Part shown: positions 11,062-22,500 of the stretch, one piece after another
Numbering within the stretch: the first letter of the stretch is position 1
Layout: each line of letters opens with the position of its first letter
DNA from: Liolophura sinensis
Lineage: Eukaryota; Mollusca; Polyplacophora; Chitonida; Chitonidae
Reading direction: 5' to 3'
DNA length: 64,000 nucleotides
Assembly (NCBI RefSeq): GCF_032854445.1
Contig: NC_088302.1
Span: forward strand, 24,689,788 to 24,753,787
Notes under the pieces: model-generated
Databases searched by the model: none
The model's input: only the letters and a program-made list of their open reading frames with translations
Told to the model about the DNA's origin: nothing
Position numbers and translations under genes: made by a program

Positions 11062-11775
11062 ACGATGCCAGCTAAAGTTCACAGTCACCATATAGACGAA
11101 GACAGGCGAGCTACCATTGGGGCAAAGATTCAGTATTACAGTCTAGTAGAAGCCATGTTGAGGCAAAAACTCGGCTCTAAGGGATCAGGAAGGTCAGAGG
11201 TACACAGAAGTTCATCGCCGTGCTACGGTAGTCAAATGGAGGAAAATAAAAACTGGACATTACCTTTGCCGAACGTCCGTTTGCCGCGACGTAGCGCAAG
11301 CAGTGAGCGCGAGAGACGGAGGAGCAGCTTCGGATCGGGCGGATCTTCGTCTCATCGGCGTGGATCTCCGGTGATTTCCGGAAAGCTGGACAAACCCGAG
11401 CAAGACGTCGGCGTCAGCCGGACAGGACAGAACGGATGCGTACGAAGTGTGAAGCCGAGTCCGTTGAACGCCAGACAGTTAAACCCTTCCGTGGAGATCC
11501 GGCTGACCCCTCCTCCCGATGAACGCTACAGCGACGACGAAGACACGGACGTGTTAGAAATAGACGGCGAAAAGTTTCCCGACGGCCCTTTCTCCACGAA
11601 ACCCCCCAACCATTCCCAAGACTTTTCTATCTTCTGTCTGCCCAGGATACAAGAAACATTGGACAGAAAGCTCAAAGCCATTTGCCGCGACAATAATGAA
11701 AGAAAATGGGATCTCGGGTCATCAGAAGGCATCAAATCCAGACAGAGACTGTCTAGCTCAGATAGCCTGTCCTGA
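11062..11775 (+). CDS. Soluble guanylate cyclase alpha-type subunit, terminal exon (long disordered tail)
   Basis: The acceptor is catctttattgcag. The exon encodes 237 residues from TMPAKVHSHHIDEDRRATIG to QRLSSSDSLS and ends in TGA at 11773-11775. No catalytic or binding domain was recognised. It has a short helical-looking start (AKIQYYSLVEAMLRQKLGSK) and a basic Ser/Arg stretch (RLPRRSASSERERRRSSFGS) with several R-R-x-S type sites. An acidic patch (DERYSDDEDTDVLEIDGEKF) and a second short helical-looking piece (RIQETLDRKLKAICRDNNER) follow. Vertebrate alpha subunits end only a few tens of residues after the cyclase domain, so this tail is unusually long. It is open for 237 codons with exon-like composition, unlike its surroundings. 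That it belongs to this gene is inferred from phase, order and spacing. Confidence 0.78.
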   Translation, partial: TMPAKVHSHHIDEDRRATIGAKIQYYSLVEAMLRQKLGSKGSGRSEVHRSSSPCYGSQMEENKNWTLPLPNVRLPRRSASSERERRRSSFGSGGSSSHRRGSPVISGKLDKPEQDVGVSRTGQNGCVRSVKPSPLNARQLNPSVEIRLTPPPDERYSDDEDTDVLEIDGEKFPDGPFSTKPPNHSQDFSIFCLPRIQETLDRKLKAICRDNNERKWDLGSSEGIKSRQRLSSSDSLS

Positions 11776-12073
11776 TGACATTGGCATGTATTGGCTATCA
11801 TGACGGACAAACTACCAGTTTGAAGTCAGTAGTTCTCAGGTTTTGGAAACTCTCTGTTTGTCAGATACACTGGATGGCAAAATGACAAGGCCGGAAAGTG
11901 TTTCTGAAGTGATTTCACAGAATACGGTGCTTTATCCGAGAGTCTGTCGTATATGGAAGTACGGACGGTTTGGATTATATTGTGATTTTCAGATGGCAAC
12001 TGATCAGTTCATCTGTATCTTTGCTGTATTCGCCGAGTTGTACGAATTTTAGTTACAGTGTGAAATGAATAAA
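11776..12073 (+). other. Predicted 3' UTR of the guanylate cyclase gene
   Basis: Runs from the stop codon to the first good poly(A) hexamer, about 300 bp. No repeat lies inside it. The extent is inferred only from that hexamer. Confidence 0.55.
12068..12073 (+). terminator. Poly(A) signal AATAAA
   Basis: A canonical AATAAA lies 293 bp after the stop codon. It is the first canonical hexamer I see downstream of the terminal exon on the coding strand. Confidence 0.6.
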
Positions 12074-14879
12074 CAGTACGTTTCATATAATTACATCATG
12101 CAAAAAGATGACCAAGTCTAAAATTCCTTGGCTGTAATGTTAATGACGTGCGTTCAGTCTTACGGAAGGTCAATAGTCTAAAAGCCGTAGATCGGCAGCA
12201 ATATTCAGCGAATCGACGCTGTCAACCCTCACAACGATACCACTGTTGAAGTTTATTTAAATTTATCGATAAAAGTGGCTCGCGACCAGGGCCACTTGGG
12301 GGTTTCGATGTAAGGGTTAAAATTTATCCTGGACTAAATTAACGGAGTCTACATACGTACCCAAGGCTTTGGGTCGAAATGAGCAACAATCCCATTTATT
12401 GCCTGCAGCGAGCAGTTCGAAAATGCTCTCTGTTAATTAAGGACAGGCGACAAGCCAGGGCTAGCGCCAAGGAATGATGCCTGTGCTATTGATCCCCCTT
12501 CAGATGCACGTCTCTTATATGTACTCGGGGTATTTAACTAAGGTATTTAGCTGGGGGTCTCAGTGGAATAAGAATAGCGCTGCCATGATACATGTCCTTA
12601 GTTGAATGAACGACAACCGACGGCTCAGTTATTCTCATTAAGAGGGTTGTCAGATCAGGAGTTCCCTGTTGATCTCATATTAGTCAAACCAGCTATGGGA
12701 CTGCCATTTCGTTCAAATATGGGTAGACTGCAGCCTCTATAAACTGTGCAGTTATGCATGCAATGCGGACATTCCACAGTATGCCTGACTTCAAACGTGA
12801 ACATTACTACGGCGCCATTTTGTTATAGAGATGATCTCTGATCGCTAAGAACGAGTAGGAAGAAAAAGATCTCCATTTGAGTGCATCGAAATCGTTACAT
12901 AAGTATGTGTTACTCGATTTCTTTGAGCTATACCTGATATAAAAACCACTGATTAAATCGTACAATGCAGTTAAAATCAAATATTATAATCAAAATATAC
13001 AAGTGTTATTTGTACCAATATATGTTTGCTCTCCATTTATGACTCTTTTTTTCATCATCAGGGTTTGACTCTGCCATGTTTTAAGATAGAGAGAACACTA
13101 AGATAATTTAAATGTCACATTGTTAAACACTGTGAAGGGAAAAAGTACCATTTCTATTTTGAGAATGTTTCCAACCGAGTAAAATGATTTGTAAACATTA
13201 CGTTGTTCTCCTGGAAACAGTGGGATTATTGACGTCACATCTATATTGCTTTCCTGAAATAGTTCGTTTTGAGACCTGTTCTTCCAATGCATTTATAGAT
13301 CTTCGTATGTATGCATTTTGAATATAGAAGTTTATTTCTCTGTGTATTAAATAGCAAAAGTCTGGTGCAACGTCCCTGCGCAAAATGTGGTTGGAAAGAG
13401 CACATTAGAATTCAATGTTACATACGCATTTTATTCGGTTGAAATAACCAAAGAAATCGAACTATTTTCATCGACAAGGTATAATGCTTTTTAAATCCTA
13501 CAATATTTTTTTAACCTAGTTCCCTGTGCATCATAGGGCTACTTCTGGTGGTACACTGACGTGTACTGTGTTTTCCCACATAGCAGTGACCCACGCATTA
13601 TTCATAGTGTGGAAGTCGAGTCGTAATCAATTTGGACATTACGTAACAAGCAATCATTATACCAGGGCTGATAGAAATCATGTTACTGAAGCTGTCGTGT
13701 TGATCGATGTCTTCACTTTCAGGAATACGATGACGACAAGCCACACCTATGAGCATCCACAAATAGCCTGGCAAGAAAATCAACCAAAATAATTATGCAG
13801 CAAATCTTTGGCTCTGCTCTTTGTATGAGAAACGTATTTGATGCTAATGATCATTGGGCCATGGGAACAGCATTGAAATTGAGGATCTTTTTACAGTGTT
13901 GCAATATTTACAGTTATAGAGACTTTGCAAATAAATGGAGACAAAGGGCCTTTTTGGTATCCTTTCTGCCCCGTGAATAAAAAGGCCTTTTAGTCATGGA
14001 TCTTGGCCAAGGCCATTGCTGTGTCTATGTTGATGATTTATCCCATGGTTTGAAAATTAACACAAGACATTAGAATCTTTGAGCATCAATGAGTTACATG
14101 ATTGAATCATTAGTGTACAGACAACAAATAAGCCAACATGATTAAGTTACCAGAGACGATAATTAGATCATTTGATTATGTTACTATTGAACATACATTA
14201 AACGGGTTTCATGGTTGATTTAACAGTTAATAGACAATCAAAGTGCCTGTATTTTCTCTGACCAGTAGTTTTGGAATTACTCTCTATGTTTTGTCATCTT
14301 TAATTATTTGAATATCACGATTTTGTCCTTGAATAGTGACCATGGGGAAGAGGTTGACTGTTAATGCAGGAATCAACCAAGAAGGTAAAGATGTTACCAC
14401 AGTAATTAATGTGGCGAAGGTCGACAGGCATTACAGTAAGAGGGTCTACTAGTACTTCATCATGCGTAGCATATTTTGTGATATAATATGAATCGTGTAT
14501 ATAAAACCAAATAAGATATCTGAGGCTTTAACCCAGTCATTCTTTCGATGTACTGGTACGTCTATCATTAATTTGATTAGTTATGTTTTATGAATTTCCT
14601 TCAAATATTTTCAGAACTCTTCTAGCAGTCTAAAAAAATAATAATCAATAAGTCGAACAATTAACCAATTTAATAGGAACTGGCACCGTCAACCTCTTAT
14701 AAAATGTCATTCCCCGAATGACAAGCATAAATGACGTCTCAATAAATAGATATTCATCTTGTATTTTACTTTTTGCCTCATGTTTTGCTTTGTTGAGCAA
14801 TTTTAATAATCCAGCGCAGCATTGTCACCGAAATCCACCTTAAATATACTCACTGGATCACAATTAACCATTAGCCGTT
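12074..14879. other. Intergenic stretch, no gene recognised
   Basis: A/T-rich sequence downstream of the cyclase gene. Short frames on both strands (for example 13526-13792 + and 13098-13292 -) show no motif, plausible splice context or similarity to one another. No SINE or tandem repeat was seen. Confidence 0.6.
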
Positions 14880-16595
14880 TTTATAACCGGTGAAATGTCA
14901 CAAAGCTAACTATTTTCTTTCAGAATCCATTGTAAAGCTCTGATCAAATAGGCCTCGGCTGATTCTGGGTAAGCTCTCGAAAGCTTCGTTCCACTACGAA
15001 GAAGCTTTTAATGTAATCAAGACAATACGTGGTTCTCATTGACCTTTTCAAAGTGAATGCTGAATACATCAAAATCCACATCTTCTCCTTTACGAAGTGC
15101 ACCTTATTTGACAGTTGTACATCGTCAGACGGCTTATAATTGGGAATAACATCAATAGAACGCCTGTGGTTCAACCTCACGATAAATGTCAATCGCCACG
15201 CTGCTGTAACCTTTACTGGACACAACCGCCTTGATGGTGTCTACAAGTGGACAAAATGACTATTGTCTGGAGAGCAGACTGTATCCACACTCAGCGATTA
15301 CCAACGTGGCCATAGAGCATGGCCAACGCTTCATACTCATCACCATTCATACGCCCTGAGCTCCCAGACTTTTATCGCCGTGGGCACCGGCTCTGCGCAG
15401 ACTGTTTGCCAAACGTGTAAAAGAGACAGTAATTAGCGTTGTGTTGACCATGATTGGTAATCCACTAGAGAAGCAAAGGGCTCGTTATGGACGACAAGTA
15501 ATGAATCCTGAAACAATCGTAAATTTACATGTGAGAAAGGTCAAGGACCTCCGTATGTCAAGTATCTGTTTTTCCTTTGGGAGCCCTTTTATGACCAAAC
15601 GGAGTCATACAGCTGTGGTAGTATATACTGTAAGGATTTCCCAGGACGTTTGTACCCGATAACCCACATAAACCCTGTTCATACTGTGAACGTAGGCTTT
15701 GGGGGAAAAACGCCTGGTCAAAGTCAATATCCATACCAAATACTCCTCAGATTGGCCAAAGCGGCTTTTACTGTTATTTTTCATTTTTTTTAAAGGAGAC
15801 AAAGCCATGGGTTACATGAGCTACCGGGAGATGGTATATTCCCAACGGCCCAGCACCGGTGTAAATGGGCTGACTTGATTTATTATTATTGAACTCCTTG
15901 CAATTTTGCTTTTGAACTTGGAAAATACTGCATAGAGTGACAATTCTGTACACATTAGACAAACAGGACAGAAACGAAAAATACAAAACTGAACAAGATT
16001 AAACAGTGGATGGAAAAAACGTACATAATCATAAGAGGCTTCATAGAAATTTATTGTATTGTGATGTCAGGTCCCCGTTTTTCTGCATCTTCCCTCTGTT
16101 TATTTTTATGGAAGTGTCACTTCTTCAGTACCACCACCCATTAGTTTTTTAAAAACCGTGAAATGTCACAAAGCTAAGTATTATTCTTTTTCAAGACACT
16201 TTATCATATGTATATTTATTTATTGGGCTGTCTTAATATATCATTATTGTACAAATTAATTGCAGTTTTGTTTTTTAACCTGTGAAACACGACAGATTGT
16301 GATCATTTTGTAGATATTAGACAACCTGGACAGGAAAAAAGATGAAAGACAGAAAAGTCGATAGAGAGTAGACGACAAAATCCGCCCGTATTCAAGCGAT
16401 GCTTGACAGGCATTCTTTCCATGGTAATCTCCGGTCATTTATTTACACATGTTCTTTATGTTTTTATATTTATAACCTCCTGATGCGTTAACTTTAAACT
16501 ACTGTAAACCCATTCATAGACACGCAGGAATATCACTTTCCTAGAGTTTTTCATAACCCTTACAAAGCCAACGATTTTTCTTTCATCGTCGTAAT
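14880..16595. repeat. Locally duplicated non-coding segments
   Basis: The phrase gaaatgtcacaaagctaa followed by tatt...ttc occurs at about 14891 and 16160, with a third, weaker form near 16560 (cttacaaagccaacgatttt). A second pair, about 15890-15990 and 16258-16350, shares 'ttgcaattttg...gacaattctgtacacattag' and 'ttgcagttttg...gatcattttgtagatattag', both ending in aca(a)...ggacaggaaa. These look like diverged copies of a dispersed or locally duplicated element. A 93-codon frame at 14944-15225 on the - strand has no recognised motif. Confidence 0.5.
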
Positions 16596-17971
16596 ATATA
16601 GATGTACATGTGCTGTCGGAGTAGCTTAGCATCAATTATTTACAACGTTATCACCTTTCCGAGATATAACCCGGATTTCAGGAGAGGGAGAGCTTGTGAA
16701 CTCAACTACCTCAACGGATTTTTGTTAAACTTAGTGCACACTATCGGGATGACATATATATATATATAAAAAGGTCCTCATTTTTAATTCTTCAGAGCAT
16801 CACTGTAAACGGGTGCTGGGCAGGGGGGATATGCTGTCCTACAATTGTTCTTATATACCATGACTTCGCTGGTGTCATGCTCAGTCCTGGGATATGGTAT
16901 ATGCCATCTCGACGATATAACTCTTTGGCATAGAGGAAAATGTTTTACCAATGGATGAATGATACCATTGGACTATGTCCTTGACATAAAGAGGTCCTTG
17001 ACATTTCTCACTTGCAAATCTACAGTTTTTTCAGGATTCGTTCCTTATAGCCCATGACAATCCCTTTGCCTCTCTAGTTGATTCCCAATCATGGTCTCAC
17101 AACGGTAATTACGTCGTCTTTTACACGTTTGACAAACAATCCCCCCAACCCCTCAAGGCGTGCACAAGTTCAGGGTCAGGTTTTCACAAACGAGCGTGCT
17201 GCCTGCACCCCACGTGGTTCAAGACAATTGTAATTTTCAATATAAATTTGAAGTTTTTAATTTTGTTCAGTATAGATGCGAAGTTTTTTCTACTTTTATG
17301 TTATGTTTATCTATGATTAGTTTTATAATAGAGACACTTTTTCATTGGCCTTTCCACCTACGTTTAATGTATATATATAAATATATATTTCACTAGAATC
17401 TATTAAAAATGTGTACAATGTCGAAAGAAACCGGAACGGTCGGGATAAACCACTGCCCTGCATCTTATGCCCGAGAACGCTCCTGACATAACCCGCAGCA
17501 TAATGCGCAAAAGTAGTGAAGTTTCGATGTCTGACGTCACTAGCCGGAGTCGCTTGGCAGTACAGAAAACAACGCTTTAGGCGAATTTGCCAGCGGGGAC
17601 CCCAGAACATGAAGATAATTTATAGCTATACCAGAGATCATCCCTTTATCTCTTCATGGTTGGTTCTTTAGTTGGCAGTTCGAAATCAGTTCAAAAGCAT
17701 GTAGCACGTTTCGACCAATAAAATGTTAGCAGAAGCAAGCTATTGTGACCAATCACCGTGCCTGTCTTAAGAGTACCGCAGACTTGAGGTTACACGACCA
17801 CACAACATGTGACTGAAGATACGTGCAGAGAGATTTATTTGGGCGTCCTTGTTAAAACTATAGTCTGTAACTGGGTCAAACTACCTGAAGCGTTCATTTT
17901 AGTCTTGGTCCTACTGGAACGAAGCGAGGACCTCCGTTAGCGTGCTAGCAAAGCCGAATATCCGGTGCGCG
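16596..17971. other. Intergenic stretch, nothing recognised
   Basis: Contains a (TA)n run near 16752 and AT-rich tracts near 17370-17390. Two CCAAT-like motifs (gaccaataaaatg and gaccaatcaccg) lie near 17713 and 17748, with no gene nearby to support a promoter. No coding exon was recognised. Confidence 0.5.
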
Positions 17972-18162
17972 TCTCCAGTTCATACTGGTCTCCTCTGCGT
18001 CATACATGTACGTGGGAAGGTCTGCCAAAAACCTACGGATGGTCGTGGGTTTCCTCCGAGCTCTGTTCACTCCCCCCCCCCCCCAGCATAATGCTGACCG
18101 CCGTCGTATAACTGAAATATTCTCACGCACGGCGTAAAACACCAAAGAAGTCAATAAATAAT
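17972..18162 (+). mobile_element. SINE copy, 5'-truncated
   Basis: Matches the tRNA-derived SINE from ccagttcatactggtctcc through acgtgggaaggtctgcc and ggtcgtgggtttcctcc to ggcgtaaaacaccaa and an AATAA-rich tail. A C14 run at about 18067-18080 replaces part of the cctcccacc region. Confidence 0.85.
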
Positions 18163-20400
18163 AGTAATCAGATGGTGCTTCAATAAATAGGCGTGCGCTC
18201 ATACACAGCAACTGGGGGTACCCATGACCATGTTAGCCTCTCGCTAACCATTCTCTAAACATTCAGTATTTTCGGATATTAACATCTGGTGAATTTGAAC
18301 AAATCAATTCTTAAGCGGAAGGATACATTGCATGTGATTATATGAATAGAGATTTCCATCGATGGCCACCATCAGTGCTTCTTCCAGACAAAAAAAAATA
18401 TATGTTAGCTATTGGCACTGACAAAGGAGCTGGGTAAATCTGGCATTTTGCTAATGAGAAAATCTCTCAACAGAACCTTGATCCTGTCGCCGCTAGGGTA
18501 ATAACCCCACCAGATTAATGCGTCAGCTTGTAACATATTCTGTATGAAAGGTTGGATGAAACACTAAATCATGTATAGTAGCATTACTTTGCTTGCTTGT
18601 TCATAAAAAGGTTGACAGCATGGGGAATAAATCTAGAGTAGCGAGGGAAATGTGACGACTGACAAAGGGTCCCCACCTAACCAATGAAATCCGGCCACCT
18701 GACTTTCTACCTCAGTTAGGGTTTTATTTTAATCGTTTATGTAAAGGCTTAAACGGTAGGAAGTTATAAAACCCCTATCACCTTGGTTTTAAGCAGAATT
18801 AAGGAAAATGCAGTAAATTTAATTTATTTTTTTTATTTAAATTTATTTATTTATTTACTTCAATGTTACCATATTGAAGTATTACTTAGGATCATGAACT
18901 GAGCTGATCTGTAATATCGTTTCATGCTGTACTAGACCTTGTTTTGAGGTTTGGCAAATATGTGCGTTTTACCGTTGCTTCTTGCGTGTGGGTGGCATGG
19001 TAACAGATAAGACAAGTGTTTACTCTTGGGAAATGTGAAAATGGGTTATCATACATGTCTATATAGTCGGGCAGGTCCACCACGCAAGATGTTGTGGTAA
19101 AAGCCGATCAATTTATAATCCATACCGGTTATTGTATAAAGAATAAACCACCAGGCAGTGTTGGGCGGACCCGCTGACCCCAGCAGGACTGCCAAGGGAG
19201 CTTCGAAGATAAAGCCACGACAACGAGTGTCTCGGTCATCCCTTTGCCAGTCACGATAGTCTATCCACCCTATACAAACGGAAACAGAGCCGTCCCATTG
19301 CAAGGTCTCATTTATTTACTTGATTAAAGAGACTTTTTGCAACAAGCAATCAGCGTGGCTGTCTACGTAATGATGAGATTTCGGCCCAATGAATTCCAAT
19401 ACCGTCTCAGCTATTCGATCTAGACACGCCGCAATTTTAAATAATTCACGAAAATGTGCTCTAGCGGACAAAGGTTGTATCACAAAAGAACATCTGCGGG
19501 GCCATTCCTGCCCATACATCCTGATATAGTCCATAGCAATGCACCACCGGTGTGTTCAGCAAATGAGTGACTGTTTGTTTCATTGAATGATGCATAGATT
19601 AATCTGAAACAAGGAAACAGTTCATCCATTTCAAAATCTCTTGATGAAAGCTTTCCGGATGATCTCTTTGAAAGCTGACTCATCTGATTTCTTCCCTAGA
19701 TGTAATGTACCAGTTAAAACAGATGTAAAATAATCAGCCCACGGCAAGGTACGAGCGATAGTCATGTTGGCGTATTTGAAGTTTCAATATTTACAATGAA
19801 ATATTACAAAACGCGTACAAAACTTTCACGAACTTTCCGTTTAAGTACAATTAATTTGTGTATTTTGCATTTATAGTGAAAGGATTAGTGAGAAACATTT
19901 CAAATACCCAGCTATGGCATACCTATGGCAAGAAAAATACCATCTACTGTACTATCAGCCTGTTCTAACAAAGAATCTAACGCAGAATATGTATTATATG
20001 TTCGCTTTTTTTGGAACAAATAATGCAATCAGTGTTCCCGTTAGTCACATTCACGAGTGTAGGGCGATTGCCGAGTAGACACAAATTGGACAAGACAAGT
20101 GAAAATAAAAGATCGCCTGTTTCTCGTGATTTTAGATCTCGAAATCAACCAGTCGATACGACAAGTCGCAGCTTAATGTAAGCCATTCTCTTAGTTGTCT
20201 ATATATGTTTTGTATACCAATAAACAGGTTTTGGAGATTTACACAGATATGCCCACATACTCCTTACAGCGCGTTGACCACTTTCTATGTTCGCTTTACA
20301 CCACTGCCAACACTATAACAGGTTTTGAAAAGAAATTTGGAACAACGCCTGGGTCATGGGAAAGGAAATGATGTCAGGAAGAACGAAAACTCTGTCTCAA
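18163..20400. other. Intergenic stretch with weak minus-strand coding signs
   Basis: No gene was recognised. On the - strand, 19480-19683 reads MSQLSKRSSGKLSSRDFEMD then ELFPCFRLIYASFNETNSHS with fairly protein-like composition. An overlapping frame 19316-19534 reads PLSARAHFRELFKIAACLDR. A good-looking acceptor (tttccttgtttcag) lies inside the first. They could be exons or a broken gene; I cannot name a family. An ATTTA-rich tract lies near 18815-18860. Confidence 0.3.
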
Positions 20401-20570
20401 CCTTGGTTTTCTCTCCATTAGTACTTGAAAAGGTCTGCCATCAACTTGCGGATGACCGGAGTTTTCCAACGGCTCTGCCCAATGTCCTCCCACCATAATG
20501 CTGGTCGCAGTCGTATAAAATACTGTCGAATGCCGTGTAAAACAACAATGAAATAAATAAAGAAATAAAT
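20401..20570 (+). mobile_element. SINE copy, 5'-truncated and diverged
   Basis: Shows aaaggtctgccatcaacttg, cggatgaccggagttttcc, cctcccaccataatgctgg and gccgtgtaaaacaacaatg with an AAATA-rich tail, all diverged from the family consensus. Probably an old insertion. Confidence 0.8.
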
Positions 20571-20742
20571 CAATCTTCATTTCTAATAATATTTGTTGCA
20601 TAAAAATTCTCTTTATCTAAAGTATGCATAAGATGATTACATCGGACACCTAAGGCAAATTTATCGATAAATACTAGGCCCAAGAGCGTCGAACGAGGTC
20701 CAAAAGTCAAACTTGTCTAGTGTGGCAGTGATGTACATGTAC

Positions 20743-20931
20743 GTGTAAGGGGAGCGTAGACAGCGGCGCTTCCGTTGTAAGGAGTATGACACGCACATTG
20801 TCCTCAACATAAAGGTTTGCTTCCGGAATGTTTCTATAGGCCTCGAAGGATTTCTGAAACTCCCTCTCCCAGAGTGGAAATCCATACCACTTCACAATTA
20901 CTACGTCTGTGCCTAAATCCGCACTGCACAC
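20743..20931 (-). CDS. Possible exon of an unrecognised gene
   Basis: On the - strand a frame open from 21048 to 20707 contains a stretch bounded by an acceptor-like site (acctcacttcacag, exon from 20931) and a GT at 20742. This would be a 63-codon exon with phase 0 at both ends. It reads VCSADLGTDVVIVKWYGFPL then WEREFQKSFEAYRNIPEANL, with protein-like composition. I recognise no domain. The donor is weak and no partner exon is secure, so it may be chance or a relic. Confidence 0.25.
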
Positions 20932-21649
20932 CTGTGAAGTGAGGTAACAAAACCAGCTCCAGACAAATGAGACACGTTGGAGACCTGTAATTAGCTTCAT
21001 CGTTAACAAGCATGCCACGTTGCTGGTAATTGACTTCTTCATTAACACAGGTGTAACATTATACAGGTGATTAATATCTTCATCAACACATGTATAAAAT
21101 TTGAGGTAATTAAATTCTTCATACTTTCCAACAATATAGCAAGAAACAGTGAGTAACCGGTATTGAAACTCTGCGTTTATACATATTCACAGTTGCGAAG
21201 AGAGCAGCCTGGATTCCCATGGTGAAAGAAAACCCCGCAAAAAGAGAAGCCTTTTTATCTTTACCTTCAGGAATAAGAGAGTTTCAACTCAAAACACTCC
21301 CATTCACGTTTGCACGATTATGGCTTCTTTCTTTATTAAACTTATAACATAATCTCGACACATAACCGAAGTAAACATTTAACCTGGGTCAGGACAAGAT
21401 ACATGTCATGCGGAGAAAGGACAGGGGTTGCCAGATTCTCATCCTCGATGTCGACCAACATTTTGTTCCTCAAAACTTATTGATATCAAGTTTGTGTAAC
21501 AAGTATCAATCTTCACACGATATCATGCAACGAGGGTCTACATATCATCTCTGTCCTCTCCTTCTCAGCTTCACGGATGTGGATTTGCGTCGGTGTTGTG
21601 AAAACTACACATTATTTGAAGCGGGTTTTTCGTAAAGAAAAGTAACAAC

Positions 21650-21756
21650 TATTTATTTGATTGATTTATATATTTCATTGGTGTTTTACGCCGTACTCAG
21701 GAATATTTCACTTATACGACGGCAGCCAGCAAATATTGGAGGAAACCGAGCAGAAA
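21650..21756 (-). mobile_element. SINE copy, 5'-truncated
   Basis: Contains cattggtgttttacgccgta, ctcaggaatatttcacttat and acgacggcagccagc after a TTTA-rich tail, then stops near ggaaaccgagcagaaaa. Only the 3' half of the element remains. Confidence 0.85.
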
Positions 21757-22223
21757 ATGTTTTAAAATGATATCCTGTAGCAGCCATTTTGTCGGTGTCT
21801 CCGGTGGGCCTGAGCTATCTAGCTAATGCCCCAGGTAAATCAAATGACTTGGATCTAATTATTCATAACAGGAAACAGCATACTCGCGTTATTGTTTTAA
21901 AAAAATTGTCACACGAATTAACGCTCTTTTTCGACAAACAGTAAGGAACATCTTTTTTTTAAAAAAGGCATAGACGAAATGCTTAAAATGTGCTATTCTT
22001 TTAACAGTGTCTTAAAGTGTGTTTTGTTTTAGGACAGCTGTAACTACCGGCGTATAAAGCCACATGCTTATCCCGTTTTAAAGCAGGATATATGTCATTT
22101 ACACTTGAGACTGACGTCATAGTTCAAGTCTTCTGAATACCCGGATATATTCCCTGTCATCATCCAAGAAGATTTGTGTTCATTTTTAGGCTTTTATTTA
22201 TACTGTTCTGCCACTTAAGCTCA

Positions 22224-22500
22224 TAAATTTAGATCTCCATATTTTACATGGCGTACGGCATGGCTCGGTTCCCTTTCTATATAATGTTTAGGGGTTGGGC
22301 TCTCTGGGCGATACCCTATTACCGTAAATTTAGATCTCCATATTTTATATGGCGTACGGTATGGCTTATATACAATCTTTAGGCGTTGCTCTCTCTGGGC
22401 GATACCCTAATACCGTAAATTTAGAACTCCATATTTTACATGACATATAGTATGGCTCGGTTCCGTTTATATACAATATTTAGGCGTTGGGCTATACCCT
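22224..22500. repeat. Tandem repeat of about 91-101 bp, three copies
   Basis: Copies begin taaatttaga(t/a)ctccatatt at 22224, 22325 and 22416 and share tggctcggttcc, the tttaggcgttg phrase and ctgggcgataccctattaccg-like ends (split here by indels). Spacings are 101 and 91 bp. The block sits within the first copy of the large array, between segments L and K. Confidence 0.9.

Noticed and set aside
17713-17765. Two CCAAT-like motifs as a promoter
   Set aside because: No supporting gene, start site or GC-rich context nearby; such motifs are frequent by chance.
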